Assembly: GCF_037975245.1 (NCBI RefSeq)
Contig: NC_092575.1
Span: forward strand, 4,891,501-4,955,500
DNA length: 64,000 bases
Origin: Apostichopus japonicus
Lineage: Eukaryota; Echinodermata; Holothuroidea; Aspidochirotida; Stichopodidae
Direction: 5' to 3'
The notes beneath the pieces are model-generated. The model made no database searches. It saw only the letters and a program-made list of their open reading frames with translations, and was not told the origin of the DNA. The position numbers were made by a program, and so were the translations under genes. Positions 24,917-39,400 of this stretch are shown in pieces; position 1 is the first letter of the stretch, and each line of letters starts with the position of its first letter.

Positions 24917-27362
24917 CTAAACTTGGTCCTCTGCTTCTTCATCCTCATTTTCTCCCTCCATCTCAGAGATTGTCGTCATCTCTTCGTCTTCTGCCTCCTC
25001 TTCTTCTTCCATTGACTCCGTCATAATATCATGAAGAGAATCCTCCAACCGGCAATCCTCGTTGGCACAAAATCGGACAAAGTCGGCGAACAACGAATCG
25101 TAAAGTCTTTCGTCTCCGGCCGCTTGAAGCTTCCACCTCTTATTCAGAAGGAAGTTTCTTATCCAATGAAAGCCAACTTGGTTAGCACCGTTGGAATTTG
25201 ATTTTTCAGCCTCAGAGAACATGAGTGTGTCATTATCAGATGCAGGTAAGTGACTGGCTGATGTAGGCACGTGACTGACTCCTGCAGGTATGTGACTGGC
25301 TGATGCAGGCATGTCAATGTCAGTTGCAGGCGAATGTGTCCGTTTACAGACGCACTTGCTTTGTGTCACTAGTTTGGAATTTGAAGACTGCCCTCTATTG
25401 CCAAGAGTCACAAATGCATGACCAGTCACATGAATATACTGAGTACTGAGGTCGCTCTCCCTCAGGTAGGAGCTGTGCCGACAAGTGACGGGAACACATC
25501 CGATGGTTCGATTCGGGATGAATCCAAATCTAGATGTCGAATGAAAACCAAAAACATTGGTGGCTTAGTAAATATTATACAAGAGACTCATCAAGTTTTC
25601 ACAAAACGTACTGGTCGAAGCAGATTCACAGAATTTAAAATTCGATTTGCATATTGAGGATCAAACAAGTTCAAGCAGAGCAGGGATTAATTTTAAAGCT
25701 GTATGCTGCCTTTGCTAGACAACTTGAACAACGAATGTGCACAGGATTTCAAAGGTGTGGGTGAGGGGGGGGGGAGGGTGAGATTTTAAATTTCCCACGA
25801 TTGATTTATGTAGGGGAATGAACCTTTATGGAAGTGCTGGAAGCAATTCAAGGATTTTTTTAAAGGAGGAGAGTGGCCCTGGGGTCACTGAAGCCTAAGC
25901 TCCTATATAAAAGCACAAAATTAAAAGTTTAAATGTCAAGTAGTTTATTCTGAGGAGGATATATTTCTATGGTCTATCATTAGCTCTCAATGCAAGGTTG
26001 TGCTAATAGATACTTGGTGTATGCCTGTGTAAGCTGAGGCTGAAAAAGTCTCCAGACTAAAACATTTCCCCCCACCAGACAATGCGAGCCACTGAATCTG
26101 GCTATACATGAATTATACATGTAAACTGATATAATAAATTGGATACCTCTCCTCAAGAGATCTATAATTGGTTACAATCATTAAGTGTACACCTAATGAG
26201 TGAGTTAAACATTCATCCAATAGTTAAAACATTTGTCTTTCATGATTATTTATGATCATTCATGATTATTCATGTATTCATGATCATTCATGATTATTCA
26301 TAAGTCATAATTTTTCATGACAATTCATGATTATTCATGAATGTTTTACAGTTTGCATATATTATCAAGCCAAATTTTTAGGTTGCTTGGTGTAACTTTG
26401 GTGTACTGAAGTTACAGACTATGTCTCCAATAGCTTACTGCTTTATACTAAAGTATGGTAAAACACCAAAGTATGGCCAATACACAACAAAATTGAGCTT
26501 TTCAAAAATGAACAGTAATTTTTTAAAACAACTTTTTCATTAATGTCTCTTTAACCGACCTGAATAAAATTGCTTTCTGGATCCTAATTATCTCCTCTGG
26601 ATCGTTGATCCACGATGGAATCGTGACTGGGATGTACAGTGGCTGCTTCAACGGATCGCGGATATCTTCCAGTGATCCGAACGGATCGATACTGGCTGGG
26701 ACTAGATGCAAACCGAACGGAAAGACTCTTCTTGCCCAATTCAGGACCTAAGTGCAAAATAATAAATAAAGCAAAATAAATATACAGAACCTAATATTGT
26801 AGACCATGGACACCACTTTTTGATGAATAAGCTCAAGGAATTGTCCACAATTGAAATATTCATTTTTCTCCTTGCCCAATTCAGGACCTAAGTGCAAAAT
26901 AATAAAATTAAAATAAAATAAATAAACAGAACCTAATATTGTAAACAATGGACACCACTTTTGATGAATAAGCTCCAGGAATTGTCCACAATTGAAAATA
27001 TTCACTTTCTATATAATTGAAAAGAGATAAATTAGAGGACAATTTTTGGAGGGACACTTTAAAGAGCTAACCATTCAGGGAGCGTACATGTTGCAGCCAG
27101 TGTCTAGTGAGCAGTAAAAATCATAAATAAGAAATAACAGTAGGTTGTTTAATATTAAATCTAGGATAACTTTGTATGATTTCCAAACCCAATGTTTCCC
27201 TTGTTATATGATCCCACTGAGTACTTTCAAAAGTCACTTTCCTAAAACAATTTTTTTGACTGCCATATCAGGTAAATAGTGCCAAAAAAGTCGCAAACCT
27301 GGCAGTGCAACAGACACTATCATCACGATATGACCTCTATCTTCAACACTATCACCACTATC

Positions 27363-27446
<84 letters not shown>

Positions 27447-30400
27447 TTATATGATCGAATTCATCAGGCCCTTTTGCAGTACATATTAAGCAGTTGGTTA
27501 ACAGCTTTTAATTTTCTCTCTTTTCATTTACATTTTCATACATAAATTGACCTGACGGAAAACTTTCAAATTTGATAGACACATTTGATCATCTTAAAGA
27601 TCTTTACCATTTCATTTAAGGCTAACGGTGTAGATGTCACCCACTGGAGCTCCACCTCGAATGCCTCGTCAGGGTCATAGATCTCATGAAATCCTAGCTG
27701 GCACTTCCAGAACCGTTTGTTGTAAGATGAACTCCCGACTTCAAACTCCATATGTTTGTACATTGGGTGTTTCTCTGCAGGAGAGACGACCAGGTTAGTA
27801 CCATATATCTCATGGAGCTACAGAGTGGAATCACTATCATTTACACTAATGCAAAAAAAAAAAAACCTAACCTAACCACCTAGCCTACCCCAGGTTAGCT
27901 CCATATCTCATGGGGCTACAGAGTGGAATCACTATCATTTACACTAATGCAAAAAAAAAAAAACCTAACCACCTAGCCTACCCCAGGTTAATACCATATC
28001 TCATGGAGCTACAGAGTGGAATCACTATCATTTACACTAATGCAAAAAAAAAAAAAACCTAACCACCTAGCCTACCCCAGGTCAATACCATATCTCATGG
28101 AGCTACAGAGTGGAATCACTATCATTTACACTAGTGCCAAAAAAAAAACAACAAAAAAAACCTAAAGACCTAGCCTACCCCAGGTTAGTACCATATCTCA
28201 TGGAGCTACAGAGTGGAATCACTACCATTTACACTTGTGCAAAAAAAAACCCTAATGACCTAGCCTATCCCATCACACAAAATAATTTATTCTTAGAGGG
28301 TGGTGATACCCAGTATCATCAGAAAGCATTTTCATATGTTAAGGAGTGGAACGAGTTATCAAAGGAGTGTAAGAATGTCAACTCCTTGAAAACCTTCAAA
28401 CATTTTATCCAGGACTTTATAACTAATTTCTTATGATTTTTCATTTGGTTGATTGTTTCATGTTGTATGTTATGCCATTGTCACATTTTTATGTATGTTT
28501 TTTTTGTCTATTTTATGGTTTGCATTTGTATTCTATATCACTTTTATTCTACTTGCAAATTTATATTCCAGGGCCTCCGGCTAACGGAGCATACCTTTCA
28601 ATGTTAAATAAATAAATATATAAACATCACAGCACATTCCCCCTCACCAAACATCAATTTTACCCACTTTTCTGTTGCCTAATAACACAAAATTAATAAT
28701 CTCTTACTCCTTTAGTTCCTACATAAGCAATCAATAAGTTTCTTTCCAACAATTAACATACTTGACTAAAAAATTACAAATTTGCTACTATTAACGCCCC
28801 CCTCTCGCCCACCCCTTTTCCTTCCTATGCAAATATCCAACTGGTTGCATCAAATACATTTTTTCTGTTCTTTAAGTCATTTTACCTTCCTTCTTTGTGG
28901 TACTTTTCACAGGAGGTACACAAGCTGCCTCAAACATCTGATCCAAGACTTCACCCATTGCTGATGGGGTGCTCTTCACTTTCCCTATTTAACAAGAAGA
29001 AGAAAATGCAGAGAGGTATCGAATGATTTGAAATTATAAATACATTTGTAAAAAAAAATTGTATGTCCACATATGCAGAAGATATGTAATAAACATGAAG
29101 TAGAAAATGTATGTATATTATGTATAATGTATATTCTGAGAAATATATTACATGTGTGATACGTATGTGTATACGTGTGAAAAATATGTATGTATGTACT
29201 GCATGTGTGTATGTATGTATTTCAATGTATGGGGATATAATTTTCACAAGTTTCTCCACAATTTCAACAAATTTGAGAAGTTGCTTTGAGAAGTTATGAT
29301 TCTTGTTAACAAATCTGAAATTGTAATTAATCTTTTAAGTTGAAGACCCACAAAACAGACAAAAAAGTAGAACAAAAACAATGAAAGAAAGACCCCCTCC
29401 CCCCTAAAAAAGAAATTGATAAGGAATTTTTCAACAATGGGAAAAGACAAATGCTAATACCTGTAGTTATATCAATAGGTGTAATGTGGTACCAGTAGTA
29501 ACCATACAGGAACTCAGAGGTGGATTCCTTGGATTTAAAAACTGGTTGAATGTGCTTCTCTTGAAGTAATATCTGCAGATAAGTGAAAGAAATATATACA
29601 TATATATATAAATATAGTCAAGAAAAGAATGGGTGAAACAATGGGTCACCCTTTTCAATTTGTATCAGTCAAGCTGAACTTTACAGAAATGAAACCCGAG
29701 AGTTATGTTTTCTGTATTGATCTTGTTAATATTCAACAGAATTTGATATTTAAAAATATGATGAATCTATGCCAATTTTTGTATTTCAAAGCATGACACA
29801 AGAGTAAACAAACTTGAAATTTTGGTATTTATTTTTGCATGTTGTTATAGATGCTATTTACACATGCTAACATAGAAGAGATTGTGCTTGAATATTTAAT
29901 GGTTAACTATATTTAATTAATTATTACAATATTCATTTTCTGTAATTTTAGTGGATCAAAACCAAACCAAATTGGTAAAGAAAACCGGAGAGAAAGTAGA
30001 AGCTATCCTCTAGTTATGGCAGTGTTGTAATGAGCTACGAATAGAGTCACTAGATTTCAAAAGGTTTGTCAATTTTTTACCCTGTAGAAATAATACACTG
30101 ACTTGAGTCGATTAGTCAACTTTAGTCACCAAGATCACTAGCAATGACTCGACTCGATATAAAATGTAGTGACTCATTACATTACATGACTAGTTACATC
30201 TCTGCCAAGTGGCACCATTACATCACACACAACTTTTTGCTTTTAGGTTATAGAGGGATGAGATATCAGCTCACTTGTAATATACTCATGGCTTCAATGA
30301 AGGTCAGGTTTGTGTCAATGTTCTCTTGAATCCACTGCACGGCATCGTAAGAGATGAAGGTATGGGCAGGGAAGTTCTTCTGATCGGAAGTTATCATAGC

Positions 30401-33400
30401 TAATCCAGAATTTCTGACGAAAAAGAATCAAATACCAAATAAGTATGGTTCTTTGATTGAGAGTACAGTTTCAGCAGAGGAGTGGTTTATAGCCAAACAT
30501 AATTCAGACATTTATATGTACGGAGATAGCTTATGCAGGCCATAAAATGTTTTTTATTCTGTGCTTGTCTTAGAAAATCAAGACACCAAAATTTGAGAGA
30601 GGTTGATTTTAAGCCTACAGTTTTCAAAAAAATGTATTTTATTCTGTGCTTTAGGTTGTTAGCTTTCTTTGTTCATCATTGTCTTAGATTGCTAAGACAC
30701 CAAAATTTCAGGGAAGTTGATTTTAAGCCTATGTTACAAATATTATGTACAGAGAAATCTTGTACACTTTATGCAGGTGCCAGAATGTATTTTAGTTTAG
30801 TCTGTGCCAGAGGTTGCTATTGGTTCTTTCTCTATCCTTGTCATAGATTGCCAGGACAACAAAGTTTGAGAGAGGTTGACTTTAAGCCTACCATACATAA
30901 ATGTTTTGAGGAAAGCTTGTACAAAGTATGTAGGCTAGAGAATATATATATAATATATAATATTGCATATTATTTTCATCTGTGCCTGAGGTTTTAGGAC
31001 TTTTTTTCCCCCATCCTTGTCATAATATACTGCAGGGTTGTATTTCACAATTTCAAAAGGCCAATAAACCAGCAAAATTGGACTTCTAAGCACCATTTCA
31101 ATATCTACAGTGTTTCACCATAACTTGCGCAGTGACTTCCACTTATTTCCACACCGGATCATATCAGAGGATACCTTTCAATGATACAACTGAGCAAAAC
31201 GATTGTCCAACTGCTCTCTTTGTGGAAGCACATTGGAAACATTTAAAATGATCTAACAATTAACCATCGACATCCTTTCAATATTCAACACTTACTCGTT
31301 CGCCATCGCCATGGCAATTGAGTAAGGCGGTGAAACTTTTGTTAACTTCTCCAGAGTCGTTGTTTGATGGCTGCTTGGGTTGCCTTGACTTTCATCTTTG
31401 GGGCTGAAGGAAACGTTGCTTAAAACTGTCTGAATGGTCGACAGAGAAGGACTCTGGGAAGGCTGAGTATTCATCGGCATAGCTGCACCGCTGGGCCGAG
31501 ATATCTTACGGCTAGCCACAGGTGTTTCATTTGCTATTTTCTGCAAGAAAACAGGATTATAGAAAGGGTAGAAAGTAACGGCTAGAAAAGTGTTCAAACA
31601 TTTGTCATATAGAAATTTAAAACACTGTTTGAATAGTCTTATCATAAGAGACATTAAAACCTGTTCTCTCAAGTTACCAGATATTCTGATATTTTCTGCA
31701 AGAAAGCAAGGTTTTAGGAAATGTAGAAAGTGAGTGGTAGAAAAGTGTTCAAACATTTGTCATATAGAAATTTATAAACACTGTTAAAAAGTCTTATCAT
31801 AAGAGACTTTAAAACCTGTTCTCTCAAGTTACTAGAGCAATGTCTCAACCAATTCTTTGAGGTTTTCCCTTTTAATCCAAAAGTTGCAATTTATTTGATA
31901 GTTAACCTCCATATAGATACCAATAAAAACTTTAAATCTTGTCTAAGTTTATATGTGAAGAATGCTGGAGAATATTGAAAACAATTATTGCTGTTAGTTC
32001 ACATTGCATTTCTACACCAATAAAATGACCCTTTAAAATCACTGAAGTTTATCATTTACGTGGGCTTGACTTCTTTAATCTAAACACAAAGAACATTTAG
32101 GTCAGTTTTCTCAGATCAAACCCAAAACTCAATCCGAAAATGATGCAATACAAGTTTGTCAAGGTAAACTGGTGCTGAGTGTCACACAAGGGTGGTCTGT
32201 GGATCATCCTAAAACTAAGAAATACCAGGTTTTGGTTGAGCCAGAATTTATGAAACGACAGACTACTGTAAATGTTTTGGGTGAGGTCATTGTAAATTTA
32301 GCCTTAAAGGAGCAGTCCAGACATTTTGTCATCATATTTCATAGACGAGTTATCTTGAAAACGAGAAATTCTATAGGGACAGGTCTATCACTCAAATTCT
32401 TCCTTTCTTCTTAAAATACGACATATCAAGAATAAACTCCTACCGAAAGTCATCTTTTTAATGATATCATATATATAATATCCGAACAAAGTCAGAGAAT
32501 TACCTCGGATAATCTTATATAAAATAGCAACTATAAAAAAAAAAAAATTACCTGATGTTTCACTTGTGCCCTTTTCTTGTTAAGAGTCTCAGCAAATTTG
32601 AAAAATCCAGACAACAGTTGTTTCTTGGTCGCATCATCTCTCGGTTGAAACACGTCGAGTCGACCGGCAAACTCTTCTTCCTGGAGTTTCTTGACCGTCG
32701 AGGCGCAAGACGGCAGAAGAAGGTACCTACTGCTCCAAAATTTCAGTTTCTATGCCAACAGTGGATAAGGATTCTCCATGTTAGAATTTATCAATTAAAA
32801 AATAAAATCTTCACCAAATTAGCCTACTGCTTTTGGGAGGTAGCCCTTTGGTGGTGGGGGGAGGAGAAGGGAGGGAAGGGGGTGGGTTGAGGAAGAGCAG
32901 TGACATAAAATTTTGATAGAAAAAACCGAGGCTCCGTGAAATTGATTGGTGAGAGGAACTTGACTTATATAGATGATGTTCTGCAAAAATCAAAATGTTG
33001 TTATTATGAATTAGATGATGCAATTATTAATGACAGGTTTATTTAATTAAATGCTTTGGCAAGTCTGCACTAAAAACCATAGCTTACTTCACCATACTCA
33101 GACTTGGAAATAATTAACTATTTTTAAAGTCGAGTTTAGTCACTGCCAGTAATTTTGTACTATCTCTACGGGGGGGTGGGAGGAGGAGGGGGGAGGGAGG
33201 ATTTCAAAAACTTCTTCCAGTCACTTCACTTTTGGAATTTAACGACGCCAGCCGTGACTAGACTTTATTCAATGCTGCACACTTACATTACTGCAGTCTA
33301 ACATTATAAGAAAGCAACTGAGGATCTTAGCACGTTCATCTTTAAGACTTTATTTATTTTGCATTCCAAACTTCTAGATCTGAGAGTAATAGACAAATGT

Positions 33401-36400
33401 TCAAACAGAAACTCAGGAACACTAAGATGCATAAGAAACTGTCATTCATATGCATAACACCCCTTAATTTAAGTTTAAATATTGGACAAATGTCAAATGT
33501 CCATTGTAAAAATAATAATAATAATACTTTAATAATGCTGATGAGCTTTAGTTCCTATTCCATGAACACCTGACTTAACGCATTAAAGACAGAAATCTGA
33601 AACAAAAAAATTAGACCACTTCTTAATTTCAATAATTCTGCCATTCATATGCAACCCTCACCAAACCCCAGTGTTATTGGTTTGTTGTTTTTTCTAAAAA
33701 TAAATTACCTCAATAAACTCAAAGTCTTCCTCCCTTGATTGCAGACATTCCCTGCAGATATAATTATCTCTGTAGTTCCAGTCGTCCTCGAGAGGTTTAT
33801 GGTGGACTCTGGTGTGAGCCAGGTCGTATCCGGACATACCGACGGCCAGGAGATTGTAGTGGTAGGACATCCTCGCCTTTAGACCAGGCTCAGTATGCCT
33901 TGACCACGAAAAAAAAAAAAAAATATCTGAAGATCGTTAGGTGAAACGTCAGGCCAACTTACTTTTACACATTCTCCTACACAGGCTCTCTAGTGAATAA
34001 GCAGTTTGCTAACAGTTTAATTTAATTTGAATTTTTATTTTGAGGTGAAATTAAGCAATAAAGGAAATGACCCTCCCACTTCCCCCTCAAAAACAAACAA
34101 AGCAAGATGACTAATTTAATGCTGTTATCTTTTAAATATTAAATTGACACATCACCAAAGCATATTCTTATCTGTTTTACAGGTTGAGACATATCCTCCA
34201 CACTTTAACTGAACAAAAATGGTTGTAACAGCACAATCATGTATGTATGTGCTGTTTACATCTTTTGGTTTGTTTTCAAATGATACTGAAAATCACATAA
34301 ATGTATGCTATTGTGATGTGTAGCTTTGTATTTTTCAGGCTATCTATGATTAATATAGAAAAACAATTTGAACTAGGTGGGGTAGGGGTGACAAAAAGCT
34401 GTTTTGTAATACACAAACAACATGCTTATAATTATCAAACTGATATAACACCTACTATCCCACCCCCTAAAAAGGAATCGGAACTTTCCCAAGCAAACCT
34501 ATACAGATGATTCTTTTTTGTTGTTGCAAACTGCTGATTATTGTCGAGCTAGATTGACCTAATAAGATAAGAAAACAACCATATCATTCATGATTGAATC
34601 CTGACAATTTTCTTTCCACCTGTGAACTGCTTTAATATAAAAATGCCTCTTACTTCAATGTTCTCATCTTATTATACGACCTGCTGCGTAGAATTTATTG
34701 TATTCCATTTTTACTTACTTCACAGAAACGCTTCTTTAAAGATGTGAGCGATAATCGCGTCCGACAGGGCCGACTGAATAAATCTCTAGGAAACATTAAT
34801 CACTACATGACTTGGCAATAAACAGAGGGGTGCACCCAGTTTTTAATTTCCTCTTTACCAACTTAACATCCGGAAACTAAAAACTGAATCCAGTTAAAAA
34901 AGTGATCACATCGCATATTGCTGCAAAATATTAGCAAAGATGTTACGTAGAGTTGCAAAAGAACCAACAAAGTTGGAATAACACTCCTCCAGATTTTACC
35001 TACTGATGTATCTGACTACCGTGATGTTTCTGAGCTCTTCGTTTAAGGTCAGTTTGTGGAAGGTTGTTCCGCAGCTCATGACAAATTCATTCTGTAAGAC
35101 AGAAGATATGAAATACAAAGTAAACTTTTAACCAAACATTGATGAATAACTTAGTAAAATCCTTTGCAATGAAAAACAAGGAATCCCGCCAGTATCGTAA
35201 GCTGACCATTGATAAATTCTCTTTTTCATAAAACAAAATAGCTGCTCAGAAAATTTGACATGATAAGATATAATCTGAGTCACATCATTATGAAAATTCT
35301 TTATGAAACAGAAAAGCATAAGGAATGTTTCTGAAACATTGCCAACCTCAATAAGTACCTCTTACTGATAACAATATGACAGTTACCTATTGAAATTGTT
35401 TAAAAAGTTATAAAAATCCAATTCTTTTTTAAAACAATTTTGGTAAACCACAATAATTCACATTCCAAATTGTTTTGCAGTTGCTTGAATTGAAAGAAGT
35501 TGACTCCCCCCTCAAATGAGGTATCTCACCGTAGGGAGAATGTATCATGATGAAAAAAAAGGAAAAACTAGATCTTAACAATATCTGCTTGACGTTGTCA
35601 AGACTTGCTCTTTGAAACATGTGAGAATATTAGAAATTTCCCAAGAAAGGAACTGTGGGGTTGTAAGTAGTTCTAAGTATTGGAAATATAATGACTTTGT
35701 CACAGCAAAACTATTTTTGTTCCATTCTCCACTTCTGACAGAGTCAAACATGTTCTACACCTTAAGTGTTCTTTCAGACTCATTTTAAGTTTGTTTTCAA
35801 TTCTCATCATTTCTTGTCATGTATAACCAGATGGAAGAAGACTATCAGAAGACAAACAGCTATAAGATAAATCGATTCAGTTTTAACTAATCGGTAGTTA
35901 ACGAAGCAGGTTGAACATTCTAACCATTTTCTGATTCTCATCACAAGCGTTCCAGTTTATATCTAAGAAATGTTTAAAGGCCAATTTGGCTTTTCTTTTC
36001 TTCCCAAAATAGGTACTATTGACTGGAGGTTAACCCTGACAGTTCATGACAGTATTGGCTTCAGTCTATACCTTAATGAGCTAAGTATAGGCTAGGCTAG
36101 ATAACTCTGCTAAAATAGTGTGGTAGGTCTATAGGAAAAGGTTTATGACACAAAAGATTCTCAAGATCTCTTGGCATCTGTTTTGACATGGCTTCATCAA
36201 ACTAACGTAATGGTTTCTCTTCCAGTCTTTCTGTCAAAAAAACAAAATTAAACAGCAAAAAACTGCCCCACTTAGCTGTCACCTTAGATTCGTCGGTCAC
36301 CAACGGAAGATTACTACTCCCTCTTTGACCGAGGCTGTTCAGTTCCCTCTCAGGTATGATCACAAGTTGAAAATCCTGTGGTCCCAAACAGAGAAGGAAA

Positions 36401-39400
36401 AAATTGGAATGAACGTTAACATTTTCCAGCCAAAGGAGGAACAATTCAGAGTTTAATACAGATTAGACCTCACCCACTCTCCACTAAAGTCATTCCACTC
36501 CTCCCCCCTCCCCCCCCCTCCACCTTCTGACAGCAAATATGGAGATAAAATGGCATATATATAACACTGTGCAAGGAAATCACTCAGGAGTTAATATGCA
36601 AATTCTGTGAGAAATAGAGTGACAATAGAACCACTGATTACAACCTCTCTGAGTATTGTTGGAACTTGTTTATACCTAAACCGACTATTTTGCTCCCAAG
36701 AGAGGAACACCCAAGTGTTCTACTCTTCTCTTCTGGAACCTCCCCCCCTATCCCCCCTCCCCAACTCACCCTACCCACTTGGGAAGATCCCTGTTAGACA
36801 CAAGACAGAAATGGAATTACATTAGTATCCTTTTAGATAAACGTAACATATGACCGAGCTGAGGTCGGGTGAGTCACGAGAGATTCGATTCTACCTGAAT
36901 GAGCCTCTGGAAGATCAGTTCGTTGATGATTTCTTGGAGTATATTTCTCTCGGATGAGGAATTTTCTTCCCTTGGGATGTCCATGGTGTAAGGAGATTCA
37001 AAATATTCCGACTGCAGGCTGGTATTATCGGGAAAGAAATCCGTGGTAACCGGGAAACAGGCCGTCGCTGTCAGGGACTTCCAATCCACACCTATGTATA
37101 TTTGTATATATATATATATATTTAAATATGAATATCATTATTACTAAATTATTAGTTTTGTGAAATGACAGATTACGCCTAGAAGCTGTGCTAGTACTGA
37201 AAATTTTAAACGGGGATGTGATCTTTAAATCCGGGGACTGTAACCAGAAACCCGGGAATGCCTCCCCACCCTACCTTACTCGACTTTCATAGGCATTACA
37301 CAGTCAATAAATTAATCGGAGGTTCAAGTTTTTTCGAAATAAATGTCTGATGGATAAAGAAGCAATTTAATGAATCCCATCACTGACACCAGTCAGCCAA
37401 CTGTACACCATTTTTGCATCCTTTGTTAGAGTATGTAAGGAAGAAACTCTCTCAAAGGGACACAAAAACCTCTATCATTTTATCTTTTATTTACCTTACA
37501 AGTTCAGTCTGGTTAGCCCTCGCTGGTTTGAACACTGAAAAAACCCCGCCCTTTTTCAGATATCGCGTGATCTATAAAGTAAACAAAACTGTCTTCCTTT
37601 ATCTTACTCCTCAAGCTCTTTGGTGAAAGTTTATTCCTGCTGCAGCTGCTTCATTAGCTGATATAAGGAAGACAGATTTGGTTACCTCGTAGATCACGCG
37701 ATACCCGGAACATCTCAGTTTTTTCTGTGTATAAACCAAGCAAGGGCTAACCAGGTTGAAATCGTCATTTACATCCAGCAAGCATGAACCTTGGAAATAT
37801 TTTGCCTTCAATGGAACAAATAAACCATTAAGAACTTACCGGTTTGTAGGAAAGGGGACCAGGCTTGTTCCCCTGTGATACCCCAAGCACACCCTACTCT
37901 TCGTTTGCTCTCAGAGACAAAAGGAGTTAATAGACTGGACTCTAAATATGAAAATAACAGCAAATATGAAGCATAGTCAGAAATTAAAGGATTTATCCAG
38001 AGACATACATTAAAGAGAAAAGTATTTTCATACTGCTTTGTAAAAATCTCAATATCTTGCAACTTTCCGATGGGATTTTATGTCGTTTGAAACTAATGAT
38101 AAATTTGAGAGCTGCAACTTTCCAAGATGAATGCGACCTATTGGGGGTTGGTGATAACAGCAAATGTTTTTGTTTGTTGATTCCATCTGAAACATCATGC
38201 TTGACTGCATTCAAAGCTATCTATCACGCAGAATACAATTCACAAACTTTCAAATGAATACTTTTCGCCAAGGATCTAGTTTAGGGCCGTTACTTTTTAT
38301 CATTTATGTCAATGATTGACATTGCGTATCAGAGAAATGTGTTTATCACTGGTCATAACGTTATTGTATTGAAAGACACAATTTGCATATGCAAATAGTG
38401 GTTGAAGTTGTTCTTTTTTTTAAATCATCAAATTACGGCAATTACCAGATAATCGGATCTTTACAGACCAGAAGAACACCCTTCAGGTATTGATAAAGAA
38501 CATTGCACTGGGAACTTGAGCGATTTTAATGAGAATTGGCACATGTTTTGTTAGTCAAACTTAAGTACCTTCTTACCATTCTCCTGCAGGCTATCCAGGC
38601 TTAGATTCTGTGGACTGGAGCCACTGGAAGAACTATCCAGGTTTCCTTCACCGCTTTCAGAGTCAGAGGTCACATACAAGGATCCTGATATCTGATGGTG
38701 TGTTTGTACTACCTCTCCCATTGGACCTGCCAAAGAAACCTTTGGAATATGAGAATAGTACTTGTATGATCACATGGAAGCTGTATTGCGAGTTAAGCTT
38801 GCTTGCCCAAGGCTGATGAGAGGGGCATCAGAGGGACTGCACCCTGGGGACCTAGTCTAAATTGGGGGGAAATTGGGGGGAAAATATGGAGGAAACCAGG
38901 AGAAAGATGGGATGACATATAATAGGTTCTCATTTAATAATTTACTTGAAGGGAAACTCTGTTGGGTGAAGACAGAATTGAAGGAAACTGTACTTTCAAA
39001 AAATCAGATTTTCTTTGGCTTTTTGTATCGTGTGGACATGAATAAACATTTGGTGATATTTTGTGAATGCATCTTGCAACAGCAGAGCAAAATGATGTCA
39101 TTGTGGAATTTGATCTGGATACGTTTGTTTTGTTCTTTCAGTTTAATATTTTAATCTTTTATCCACTAAAGAAAGTAAATATTTTGCCAAACAAGATGCA
39201 AGTCGTTTCCCATGAAGTGATAGTTAAGTTTCCATGGTTACCACGTGGAAAAGCATGCGTCCATCTTCTCCGGTCTGCGGTGAGCTTAACTTTCAGAGTA
39301 CTCGGAGAGAAGGGATTGTTGATCAAGGATTCCAGTTTCTTGTTCGTGTCCTGCGGGATTTGAAATATCTTTCGGTCGTACTCTCTGTAAATCTCATCTT

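Noticed and set aside
27279-27545. Frame dominated by YIYIYIY
   Set aside because: Translation of the TA microsatellite.
30533-30997. 154-residue plus-strand frame
   Set aside because: It follows a three-copy tandem repeat (REVDFKP recurring) inside a DEPDC5 intron; no domain, antisense to the gene.
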